DNA of 64,000 nt from Streptomyces plumbidurans (GTDB taxonomy: Bacteria > Actinomycetota > Actinomycetes > Streptomycetales > Streptomycetaceae). The notes under the pieces were generated by a model. The model was given only the letters and a program-made list of their open reading frames with translations. It was not told the origin of the DNA and did not search any database. The stretch spans positions 1-64,000 of the forward strand of contig NZ_JAFJSY010000025.1 of the NCBI RefSeq assembly GCF_019857225.1, given 5' to 3'. Made by a program: the position numbers and the translations under genes. Below are positions 57,176 through 64,000 of the stretch, piece after piece; the first letter of the stretch is position 1; each line of letters starts with the position of its first letter.

Positions 57176-58081
57176 GTGAAGGTCGGCTGCATCGGACTCG
57201 GCGACATCGCGCAGAAGGCCTATCTCCCGGTGCTCGGGGCCCTGCCCGGAATCGAACTGCATCTGCAGACCCGGACGCCGGCCACCCTCGACCGCGTCGG
57301 TGACGGCCTGCACCTCCCGGTGGACCACCGGCACGCCACCCTGGACGCGCTGCTCGCCCAGGACCTGGACGCCGCCTTCGTGCACGCGCCCACCGCCGTG
57401 CACCCGCAGATCGTGACCCGGCTCCTGGAGGCGGGCGTGCCGACGTACGTCGACAAGCCGCTCGCCTACGAACTCGCCGACTCCGAGCGGCTGGTGGCCC
57501 TCGCAGAGGAGCGCGACGTCTCGCTCGCCGTCGGCTTCAACCGGCGCCACGCACCCGGCTACGCGCAGTGCGCCGACCATCCGCGCGAGCTGATCCTCAT
57601 GCAGAAGAACCGGATCGGGCTGCCGGAGGAGCCGCGCACGATGGTCCTCGACGACTTCATCCACGTCGTGGACACGCTGCGCTTCCTGGTCCCCGGGCCG
57701 GTCGACGACGTGACCGTGCGCGCCCGCGTCGAGGACGGGCTGCTGCACCACATCGTGCTGCAGCTGTCCGGCGACGGGTTCACCGCGCTGGGCGTGATGA
57801 ACCGGCTCAGCGGTTCGACCGAGGAGATCCTCGAGGTGTCGGGACAGGACACCAAGCGTCAGGTGCTCAACCTCGCCGAGGTGATCGACCACAAGGGCCA
57901 GCCCACCGTGCGCCGGCGCGGCGACTGGGTGCCCGTGGCCCGGCAGCGCGGCATCGAACAGGCCGTGCTGGCCTTCCTCGACGCCGTGCGCGCGGGCAAG
58001 GTGCTCAGCGCCCGTGACGCACTGGCGACTCATGAGCTGTGCGAGCGCGTGGTACGCGCGGTGGTGGACCGGGCCGCCTGA
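57176..58081 (+). CDS. Gfo/Idh/MocA-family oxidoreductase
   Basis: A 301-aa NAD(P)-dependent enzyme: VGCIGLGDIAQKAYLPVLGA, PTAVHPQI, VPTYVDKPLAYELADSERL (the EKP-like motif reads DKP), and VGFNRRHAPGY. It oxidises or reduces a sugar or cyclitol. GAGGAG precedes the GTG. It follows the monooxygenase and may act on the same or an unrelated pathway. Its 3' end overlaps the convergent lnt gene by 77 bp. Confidence 0.85.
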   Translation: MKVGCIGLGDIAQKAYLPVLGALPGIELHLQTRTPATLDRVGDGLHLPVDHRHATLDALLAQDLDAAFVHAPTAVHPQIVTRLLEAGVPTYVDKPLAYELADSERLVALAEERDVSLAVGFNRRHAPGYAQCADHPRELILMQKNRIGLPEEPRTMVLDDFIHVVDTLRFLVPGPVDDVTVRARVEDGLLHHIVLQLSGDGFTALGVMNRLSGSTEEILEVSGQDTKRQVLNLAEVIDHKGQPTVRRRGDWVPVARQRGIEQAVLAFLDAVRAGKVLSARDALATHELCERVVRAVVDRAA

Positions 58082-59579
58082 GCCGCACGGTCCGTACGCC
58101 CTCGCTGACGCTCCACACGGCGAGGACGAGCAGCGAGACCTGCACCGGCCAGTCGCCGTAGCGGACGTACGGGGTGGTGCCGTGCGCCAGCGGGATGTCG
58201 TACAGCCGCGAGCTGCTCGCACCCGTGCCGAGCCAGGAGCCGATCCGCTGCCCGCTCGGCCCGTACACCGCCGAGACGCCGGTCAACGTCGCGTGCACCA
58301 TGGGGCGTCCGGTCTCCGCGGCGCGCAGCGCGGCGAGCGAGGCGTGCTGCTCGGGGGCCCAGCTGTGCTGGAACGACGACGTCGACGACTGGGCTATGAG
58401 GACGTCCGCGCCGTCCTCCGCGAGATGGCGGCTCATGTCCGGGAACGCCGACTCGAAGCACACCATCGGCCCGATGCTCAGCCCGTGCCCGACGTCCATC
58501 ACGACCTGCTCGGTGCCGCGCCTGCGGTCCTCGCCGGCCGCCTTGCCGACCGAGGTCGCCCAGCCGAGCACCGAGCGGAAGGGGACGTACTCACCGAACG
58601 GCACCAGCCGCATCTTGTCGTAGCGGTCGCCGGTCGGACCGTCGGGGCCGACCAGCACCGAACTCTTGTAGATACCGGGCCTGTCGGAGCGCCGGGCGTC
58701 CACGTTGACCAGGATGTCGGCCCCCGTCGCGCGGGCCAGCGACGCGATCCGCCGCGCGAGGTCCGGGCGGTCGCCGAGGTCGTACCCGACGCTGCTCTCG
58801 CCCCAGACGATCAAGTCGACGTCGCGTCCCACGAGTTGCCGGGTCAGCCGTTCCTCGCGGTCGAAGCGCCGGTCGCTGCTCGCGGCACCGTCGACGACGC
58901 CCGGCTGCACGACGGCGATCCGCGTCCGGCCGTCGACGTCCGGGCGCGGCGACCACACCCAGGCCGCCGAGGTCGCGGCGGCCGTCGCGACGAGGCCCGC
59001 CACCGCCGGGACCCTCGACTCACGCACCGACACCAGTACGGCTACCGAGACGTTGACGGCCACCACCAGGAAGCTCAGCAGCCACACCCCGCCGACCGAG
59101 GCGAGCCGCAGCGCGGGTTCCACCTGCCACTGACTGGAGCCGAGCATGCCCCAGGGACCGCCAAGGCCCTGCCAGGACCGCACCAGCTCGACCAGCAGCC
59201 AGCCCGACGGCAGGACGGCGAGGGCGGCGAGTCCGCGCCCCGGGCCGGGCGCTCCGCCCAGAAAGCGCCGCACGAGCCAGCCCCACGGCGCCCACAGTGC
59301 GCCCAGGAGCACGGCGATGAGGAAGATGAACACGTGCAGGCTCGGCAGCAGCCAGTGGTGCACCGCCAGCAGATAGCCGAAACCGCCGCTCCAGCCGTCG
59401 TAGGCGGCCCGTTTCCCGGTCGGTGCCGAACGGATCAGCACGATCCAGGGGACCAGCGCGACATACGCGAACCACCACAGCGACGGGGCGGGAAAGGCCA
59501 GCACGGGCAGGGCGCCGGCCAGCGCGGCGAGCGCGGAGCGGCGCCACGGCGAGGCGAGCCAGTGACCGAAGGACTTCAT
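58005..59579 (-). CDS. lnt: Apolipoprotein N-acyltransferase
   Basis: A 524-aa membrane enzyme that N-acylates lipoproteins. About six N-terminal helices (residues 15-205) and a nitrilase domain with the full triad: Glu in VWGESSVGYD, Lys in YDKMRLVPFGEYVPF, Cys in MVCFESAFPD. GGGAGG precedes the ATG. The C-terminus is extended and basic. Streptomyces often has two Lnt paralogues. Its 3' end runs 77 bp into the convergent oxidoreductase gene. The upstream SnoaL-like gene on the same strand could share its transcript. Confidence 0.92.
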   Translation of the reverse strand: MKSFGHWLASPWRRSALAALAGALPVLAFPAPSLWWFAYVALVPWIVLIRSAPTGKRAAYDGWSGGFGYLLAVHHWLLPSLHVFIFLIAVLLGALWAPWGWLVRRFLGGAPGPGRGLAALAVLPSGWLLVELVRSWQGLGGPWGMLGSSQWQVEPALRLASVGGVWLLSFLVVAVNVSVAVLVSVRESRVPAVAGLVATAAATSAAWVWSPRPDVDGRTRIAVVQPGVVDGAASSDRRFDREERLTRQLVGRDVDLIVWGESSVGYDLGDRPDLARRIASLARATGADILVNVDARRSDRPGIYKSSVLVGPDGPTGDRYDKMRLVPFGEYVPFRSVLGWATSVGKAAGEDRRRGTEQVVMDVGHGLSIGPMVCFESAFPDMSRHLAEDGADVLIAQSSTSSFQHSWAPEQHASLAALRAAETGRPMVHATLTGVSAVYGPSGQRIGSWLGTGASSSRLYDIPLAHGTTPYVRYGDWPVQVSLLVLAVWSVSEGVRTVRLRRPGPPPRVPRARTAHESPVRHGR

Positions 59580-59650
59580 GGAGAGCCTCCCTACCCGCCA
59601 GGAGCTCCAGTGTGCGTGTTTTCGCTGATCGTGGACAGAGCCACCGGTGA

Positions 59651-60136
59651 TCAGTCGGTCACATGCGCGGCGTGCGGCTCGGGCAGGCGCCGCCACTTCT
59701 CCTCCACGACCACGTCGGTGAGCCGCCAGCCGTCGTGAGTCCGCAGCAGCCCGAAGGCATAGCGGCCGCCGCACACGAAGTCGGGAGCAGCCGCTTCGGC
59801 GCCGTCGGCGGTGAACCGCATCGGATTGACGTAGTCGGCCCGCACGCGCGCGATGTCGCCGGTGTCCTGGTCCAGGGTCTCGAACCGCACCCGGCGGTTG
59901 ACGATCAGATGCTGGCGCATCGGGAAGAGGCGCAGGTTCTCGGCGAGCCAGGCGGCGACCTCGCGGGCGCTCGCCTCGATGCCGCCGGCCGAGCGGTAGT
60001 CCGCCCGCCCGTCGGGCGTGAACAGCCGCTGGTACGCCTCCCAGTCGCCGTCGTCCACGGCCGCCGCGTAGTCGGTGACGACTTCGTCGACGGCCAGCCG
60101 GTCCATCACGGTCGCAAGCTCCACGCGCTGGGTCAT
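59651..60136 (-). CDS. SnoaL/NTF2-like protein
   Basis: A 161-aa protein with the SnoaL-4-type fold: VMDRLAVDEVVTDYAAAVDD, DWEAYQRLFTPDGRADYRSA, HLIVNRRVRF, YAFGLLRTHDGWRLTDVVVE. Such proteins are dehydratases, isomerases or hydroxylase components. The ATG at 60136 is the first Met of the conserved part; the much longer open frame upstream is antisense to the luciferase-like gene. It lies 71 bp from lnt, same strand. Confidence 0.8.
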   Translation of the reverse strand: MTQRVELATVMDRLAVDEVVTDYAAAVDDGDWEAYQRLFTPDGRADYRSAGGIEASAREVAAWLAENLRLFPMRQHLIVNRRVRFETLDQDTGDIARVRADYVNPMRFTADGAEAAAPDFVCGGRYAFGLLRTHDGWRLTDVVVEEKWRRLPEPHAAHVTD

Positions 60137-60253
60137 CGGCCAAGTGTTGGGCATGGGGCGTGTTGGGCCAAGGGGTGTACGGCAACAACCCAACTTCCGT
60201 GTCCGCGCCCGCCGTTCGCAGGCCACCCCGCCCGGGCGCCGACGGGCGCTTCC

Positions 60254-60266
60254 TATACTGGCCGGA
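60254..60266 (+). promoter_or_regulatory. -10 element of a leaderless gene
   Basis: TATACT (60254-60259) places the transcript start on the ATG at 60266. There is no SD before this ATG. Confidence 0.6.
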
Positions 60267-61246
60267 TGATCACCACGCCGCTCAGCGCGCTCGAAGTGGC
60301 CATGGTGCAGTCGGGCGCCCCGGCCGTGGACACGCTCCGGGACACCACCGCGTTCGCCCGGCGCATCGAGGAACTCGGTTACCGGCGGCTCTGGTACGCC
60401 GAGCACCACCACTCGCCGGCCATCGGAGCGTTTCCGCCCGTGGTCCTGAGCGCGCACGCGGCCGCGTCGACGTCGTCCCTGCGGGTGGGCTCCGGTGGCG
60501 TCCTCGCTCCGAACCACGCCCCGATCATGCTGGCGGAGCAGTTCGGCACCCTGGCCGCACTGCACCCGGACCGGATCGACCTGGGCGTCGGAAGGGGCCC
60601 GGGCACCTTCGACGAGCCGACGGCACGGGCCCTGCGACGGGGCGCAGGACCGACGACGGACGAGGAGTACAAGAGCGACGTCTCGGCGATCCTGCGCTTC
60701 CTGGTGGACGAGGTCGCGCTCGGCACGCTCCCCGAGCCGTGGCTGCTGGCGTCCAGCACGGCCGGTGCGGGGCTCGCCGCGGAACTCGGCCTGCCGATCG
60801 CCTTCGCCCATCACATCCGCCCCGACAACACGCTCGCCGGACTCGCCCACTACCGCGAGCACTTCGTCCCCTCGCGCTGGTGCGAGCGTCCCCGTGTGCT
60901 GATCTGCGTGGAGACGGTGTGCGCCGAGACGCAGAAGGAGGCGGCCTGGCTCGCGGGCCCGATGGACGTGGTCAAGGCCGGACTGCTGCAGGGGCGGGGA
61001 GACTTCCCCTTCCCCACGCCGCAGCAGGCGGCGACCCACACCTTCACCGAGCAGGAGGCGCAGGCGCTGGCGGCCTTCCGCGCGCAGCAGGCGCTCGGCA
61101 CCCCCGACACGGTCGCCGGGCGGCTGGCGGAATTGGTGGAAGCGACCGGGGCGGACGAACTGATGCTGGTGACGCCGGTCCACGCCCTGGCCGACCGCCT
61201 GCGTTCCTACGAACTCGTGCGGAAGGCGGTCACGCCGCCTCGATGA
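60266..61246 (+). CDS. LLM-class flavin-dependent oxidoreductase
   Basis: A 326-aa luciferase-like monooxygenase: FARRIEELGYRRLWYAEHHH, RVGSGGVLAPNHAPIMLAEQ, FGTLAALHPDRIDLGVGRGP. It uses FMNH2 or F420H2. This subgroup ('MsnO8-like') often acts in isolation on small substrates. The start appears leaderless. Its 3' end overlaps the convergent 61-aa gene by 17 bp. Confidence 0.88.
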   Translation: MITTPLSALEVAMVQSGAPAVDTLRDTTAFARRIEELGYRRLWYAEHHHSPAIGAFPPVVLSAHAAASTSSLRVGSGGVLAPNHAPIMLAEQFGTLAALHPDRIDLGVGRGPGTFDEPTARALRRGAGPTTDEEYKSDVSAILRFLVDEVALGTLPEPWLLASSTAGAGLAAELGLPIAFAHHIRPDNTLAGLAHYREHFVPSRWCERPRVLICVETVCAETQKEAAWLAGPMDVVKAGLLQGRGDFPFPTPQQAATHTFTEQEAQALAAFRAQQALGTPDTVAGRLAELVEATGADELMLVTPVHALADRLRSYELVRKAVTPPR

Positions 61247-61415
61247 CGTCGGCGCGGATCGCGGCCGCCCACTCGACCACCAACAGCTCGTACTCCGCGC
61301 GTTCTTGGGCCGACAGGGTGCCGCCCGCGCGCATCCACAGGGCGCGGATCTGCTCGTTCACCTCGGCGGCCGACCGTAAGCGTACGGAACCAGGGGTCAT
61401 GGAGTCGGGGGACAT
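61230..61415 (-). CDS. Small conserved hypothetical protein
   Basis: A 61-aa helical protein: SVRLRSAAEVNEQIRALWMR, LSAQERAEYELLVVEWAAAI. It has no signal or cysteine pair. Start is ATG 61415 (or 61400). On the minus strand TAGGCT lies 6 nt before the ATG, which suits a leaderless transcript. Members of this kind occur throughout Streptomyces, without known role. Confidence 0.72.
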   Translation of the reverse strand: MSPDSMTPGSVRLRSAAEVNEQIRALWMRAGGTLSAQERAEYELLVVEWAAAIRADVIEAA

Positions 61416-61551
61416 GGCACAAGCCTAGGGGGAAGACCTGACAGCGCGCTACCGGACGGCTACCCAGACCGTATGTCATGGGTCACGGATTTCGCCGTCC
61501 CCACCCGGCGGAACCCTGAACTCGCCCTTGTCGCAAGGCCGTTGAGCCTGG

Positions 61552-62022
61552 TCAGGCCGCCGACGGTCCCGAGACCGTCCAGCCCTCGGCCTGCGGGTGG
61601 GCCGTCAGATCCTCGTGGCGCACCGCCTCGCCGCAGGCCCCGCAGGTGACCACGGGGACGAGTTCGGTGCCGCAGATGTGCTCGATGACCATGGGGCGGT
61701 CGTCCTGCGTGCGCAGATGACGGTCGCCCCACTCCATGAGGGTCATCAGGACCGGTTCCAGGTCGAGTCCCGCCTGCGTGGGCCGGTACTCGAAGCGCTG
61801 GGGCCGCTCGCTGTAGACGCGCTTGGCGAGGATCCCGGCGTCGACGAGGCGGCGCAGCCGGGTGGCCAGGATGTCGCGCGGGGCGCCGATGTTGCGCACC
61901 AGCTGGTCGAAGCGGCCGTTGCCCAGGCACACCTCCCGCAGGACGAGCAGCGAGTACTTCTCGCCGACCAGCGCGAGCGTGTCGGCGATGGAGCAGGGGC
62001 GCGGATCTTTCGGGGCGGCCAT
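61552..62022 (-). CDS. HxlR-family transcriptional regulator
   Basis: A 156-aa winged-helix protein: CSIADTLALVGEKYSLLVLR, FDQLVRNIGAPRDILATRL, LRRLVDAGILAKRVYSERPQ. The C-terminus has a C-G-A-C-G pair and extra Cys/His residues that could bind zinc. TAGACT on the minus strand lies 7 nt before the ATG (leaderless). It is divergent from the thiolase gene across inverted repeats and probably controls it. Confidence 0.87.
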   Translation of the reverse strand: MAAPKDPRPCSIADTLALVGEKYSLLVLREVCLGNGRFDQLVRNIGAPRDILATRLRRLVDAGILAKRVYSERPQRFEYRPTQAGLDLEPVLMTLMEWGDRHLRTQDDRPMVIEHICGTELVPVVTCGACGEAVRHEDLTAHPQAEGWTVSGPSAA

Positions 62023-62052
62023 GAGGCCCAGTCTAGGGGAGGGTTTGTTTTT

Positions 62053-62099
62053 CCAACTCGCAGAGCTATGGTGAGTTTGGATTTCCTACTCACTGGTAG
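62053..62099. promoter_or_regulatory. HxlR operator candidates
   Basis: CCAACTC (62053-62059) and GAGTTTGG (62073-62080) form an imperfect inverted repeat, and CTAC-TCACTG-GTAG (62086-62099) a second one, in the 119-bp gap between divergent hxlR and thiolase genes. Confidence 0.5.
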
Positions 62100-62141
62100 T
62101 CCGGCAGTGGTCCGGTCACTGCTCCTCATGGAGGCCCGCAC

Positions 62142-63311
62142 ATGCGTGACGCCGTCGTCGTCGAAGCCGTACGCACCCCGATCGGCAAGGGCAAGCCGGG
62201 TGGCGCCCTCGCCCACGTCCATCCCGTCGAGCTCCTCGCCCACACCCTGCGCGCCCTCGTCGAACGCTCCGGTGTCGACCCCGCGCTGATCGACGACGTC
62301 ATCGGCGGCACCGTCGACCAGGTCGGCGAGCAGGCCATGAACACCACCCGCTACGCCGCCCTGTCGGCGGGCTTCCCCGAGACCGTCCCGGCGACCACCG
62401 TGGACCGCCAGTGCGGCTCCTCCCAGCAGGCCGTGCACTTCGCCGCGCAGGGCGTCATGGCGGGCGCGTACGACATCGTCGTGGCGTGCGGCGTGGAGTC
62501 CATGAGCCGGGTGCCGATGTGGTCGAACGTGCCGGAGGGCAAGGACCCCTTCGGCCCCGGCGTCGCCGCGCGCTACCCCGAGGGCCTGGTCCCGCAGGGC
62601 ATCAGCGCCGAACTCATCGCCGCCAAGTGGTCCATCTCCCGCGAGCAGATGGACTCCTTCGCCGTCTCCTCGCACCACAAGGCCGCCGCTGCCTGGCAGC
62701 AGGGCCTGTTCGACGCCGAGGTCGCGCCCCTGGAGGGCGTCACACGCGACGAGTGCGTCCGGCCGGGCAGCACCACCGAGATCCTCGCCGGCCTCCGGCC
62801 CGCCTACCACGACCCCGGCTTCGCCGAGCGCTTCCCGCAGATCGAGTGGAACGTCACCGCGGGCAACGCGAGCCCCATCAACGACGGCGCCTCCGCGGTG
62901 CTCATCATGGCCGGCGAGACCGCGGCCCGCCTCGGGCTGCGCCCGCTCGCGCGGCTGCACAGCTTCGCCGTCACCGGCAGCGACCCGCTGCTGATGCTCA
63001 CGGGAGTCGTACCGGCGACCGAGAAGGTGCTGCGCAGGGCGGGTCTGTCGCTCGACGACATCGACCTGTTCGAGGTCAACGAGGCGTTCTCCAGCGTCGT
63101 GCTGACCTGGCAGCAGGAGACGGGCGCCGACCTCGACAAGGTCAACGTGCACGGCGGTGCCATCGCCCTCGGCCACCCGCTCGGCGCCAGCGGCGCCCGA
63201 CTGACGACCACCCTCGTGCACGCCATGCGCGCGCGTGGCGCGCGTTACGCCCTGCAGACGATGTGCGAGGCGGGCGGCCTGGCCAACGCGATGATCCTGG
63301 AAGCCGCGTGA
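62142..63311 (+). CDS. Acetyl-CoA acyltransferase (thiolase)
   Basis: A 389-aa degradative-type thiolase. The acyl-accepting Cys is C91 in VDRQCGSSQQAVHFA; the other motifs are NVHGGAIALGHPLGASGAR and CEAGGLANAMI. It cleaves 3-ketoacyl-CoA, probably in fatty-acid or sterol side-chain breakdown. GGAGG precedes the ATG. The divergent HxlR regulator is a plausible controller. The next gene is convergent, 4 bp away. Confidence 0.92.
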   Translation: MRDAVVVEAVRTPIGKGKPGGALAHVHPVELLAHTLRALVERSGVDPALIDDVIGGTVDQVGEQAMNTTRYAALSAGFPETVPATTVDRQCGSSQQAVHFAAQGVMAGAYDIVVACGVESMSRVPMWSNVPEGKDPFGPGVAARYPEGLVPQGISAELIAAKWSISREQMDSFAVSSHHKAAAAWQQGLFDAEVAPLEGVTRDECVRPGSTTEILAGLRPAYHDPGFAERFPQIEWNVTAGNASPINDGASAVLIMAGETAARLGLRPLARLHSFAVTGSDPLLMLTGVVPATEKVLRRAGLSLDDIDLFEVNEAFSSVVLTWQQETGADLDKVNVHGGAIALGHPLGASGARLTTTLVHAMRARGARYALQTMCEAGGLANAMILEAA

Positions 63312-63315
63312 CGGC

Positions 63316-63999
63316 CTAGCGACTTCTGAGGTGGTGCCGCTTGCGCCAGGCCACCACGGCGGCCACCAGCGCCGGTACGGCGATGCACGCCATGGCGATC
63401 AGGAAGGCGGGCGACGTCGGCGCGGAGGCACGGGCGCCGGCCACGGCGTAGGCGGCGGTGTTCGGAACGGAGCCGAGCGCCGTCGCGAGCAGGAAGGGCA
63501 GCCAGCCCATACGGGAGACCGCGGCACCGTAGTTCGCGGCCCAGAACGGCACCCCCGGGAAGAGCCGGACCGCCATCATCGAGCGGAAGCCGTGCCGGCT
63601 CAGCTGCCCGTCCGCGGCGTTCAGCAGTCTGCCCCGCAGCAGCGGGCGCAGCGCGTCCTGGCCGAGCACGCGGCCGAGGCCGAAGGCGATCCCGGCGCCC
63701 AGGACCGTGCCCGCCAGCGCCGCCCCGGTACCGAGCTGGGAGCCGAAGAGCGCACCCGCCCCGAGGTTCAGCAGCGGCCGCGGCACGAAGGCCACGGTGC
63801 ACAGGCCGTACGCCACCGCGAAGACCACGGTCGCCGCGGCCCCGCCGAGCTGCGGCGGCCAGCCGTGCGCCAGCAGCTTCTGCGGCTCGTAGATCAGCAC
63901 GGCGCTCGCGGCGGCGGCGAGCAGCAGGACGAGCAGCGACAGCCGTGACCAGGGCGAGTGCAGCACGCGCGTGCAGCGCGCATTCAGGCCCGCGGGCAC
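63316..63999 (-). CDS. TVP38/TMEM64 (DedA-like) membrane protein
   Basis: A 227-aa protein with about five helices: LSLLVLLLAAAASAVLIYEP, FVPRPLLNLGAGALFGSQLG (the conserved GxLFG-type loop), GAGIAFGLGRVLGQDALRPL, RLFPGVPFWAANYGAAVSRM. The family includes bacterial DedA relatives that act as lipid scramblases or transporters. The GTG at 63999 is within two bases of the window end, so the true start may lie outside and the entry may be N-terminally partial. Confidence 0.85.
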   Translation of the reverse strand: MPAGLNARCTRVLHSPWSRLSLLVLLLAAAASAVLIYEPQKLLAHGWPPQLGGAAATVVFAVAYGLCTVAFVPRPLLNLGAGALFGSQLGTGAALAGTVLGAGIAFGLGRVLGQDALRPLLRGRLLNAADGQLSRHGFRSMMAVRLFPGVPFWAANYGAAVSRMGWLPFLLATALGSVPNTAAYAVAGARASAPTSPAFLIAMACIAVPALVAAVVAWRKRHHLRSR

Positions 64000-64000
64000 G

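Overview
The window is high-GC actinobacterial chromosome, almost certainly Streptomyces. Third codon positions are strongly G/C-rich, GTG starts and GTGA/ATGA stop-start overlaps are common, and the 5S rRNA 3' end and gene neighbourhoods are streptomycete. I see no phage, transposase, CRISPR array, tRNA or biosynthetic gene cluster. Most genes are housekeeping or ordinary accessory functions.

Layout. (1) 1-8.9 kb: end of an rRNA operon, then an envelope/division block: CDP-alcohol phosphatidyltransferase (cardiolipin-synthase type), a nucleotidyltransferase fused to a degenerate phosphohexomutase, DUF881 / small basic protein / DUF881, a zinc-ribbon FHA protein, FtsR-type MerR, a BFN-domain protein and a second MerR. 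This order matches the pgsA2-Rv1823-Rv1830 neighbourhood of Mycobacterium tuberculosis, but gcvH is absent from it. (2) 9-16 kb: dinB with a PafBC-type (RecA-NDp) promoter, a 0.7-kb degenerate repeat array, a PRC-barrel gene, a tandem glycine riboswitch with gcvP, a HTH-TOBE regulator and a DUF1707 protein. (3) 16.3-21 kb: kdpFABC preceded by a 27-residue membrane ORF; kdpDE are not in the window. (4) 21-25.6 kb: a sugar ABC importer without its ATPase, plus a secreted GH10 xylanase, with CGAAA-type operators upstream. (5) 25.7-38.3 kb: mixed genes, including GCS2-like ligase, VWA/solute-binding lipoprotein-like protein, CPBP protein, PhzF, a cyclase/ThDP-enzyme pair, TetR, PadR and SRPBCC. 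(6) 38.4-46.5 kb: three EamA exporters, one behind a candidate leader-peptide attenuator, a MocR regulator facing flavin-binding proteins, and a LysR regulator. (7) 46.5-64 kb: cysteine-less isochorismatase fold, Rieske lipoprotein, HipA-like/DUF3037 pair, two SDRs, oligopeptide-binding protein, ung with a perfect PafBC box, a TetR/FAD-monooxygenase pair with two operators, apolipoprotein N-acyltransferase, luciferase-like oxidoreductase, HxlR/thiolase pair and a TVP38-type membrane protein.

The strongest new observation is at 40.08-40.28 kb. A promoter places the transcript start on the ATG of a 12-codon ORF (MPSTLVLPPPAA). A chain of mutually exclusive GC helices follows, leading to an EamA exporter: the architecture of a transcription attenuator. 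Other points worth following are the pseudo-mutase fusion, the paired PafBC boxes at dinB and ung, two related GC-rich degenerate repeat arrays that both lie between convergent genes, and several well-defined but unassigned palindromic operators. All functional calls come from reading motifs and context; no database search was possible.
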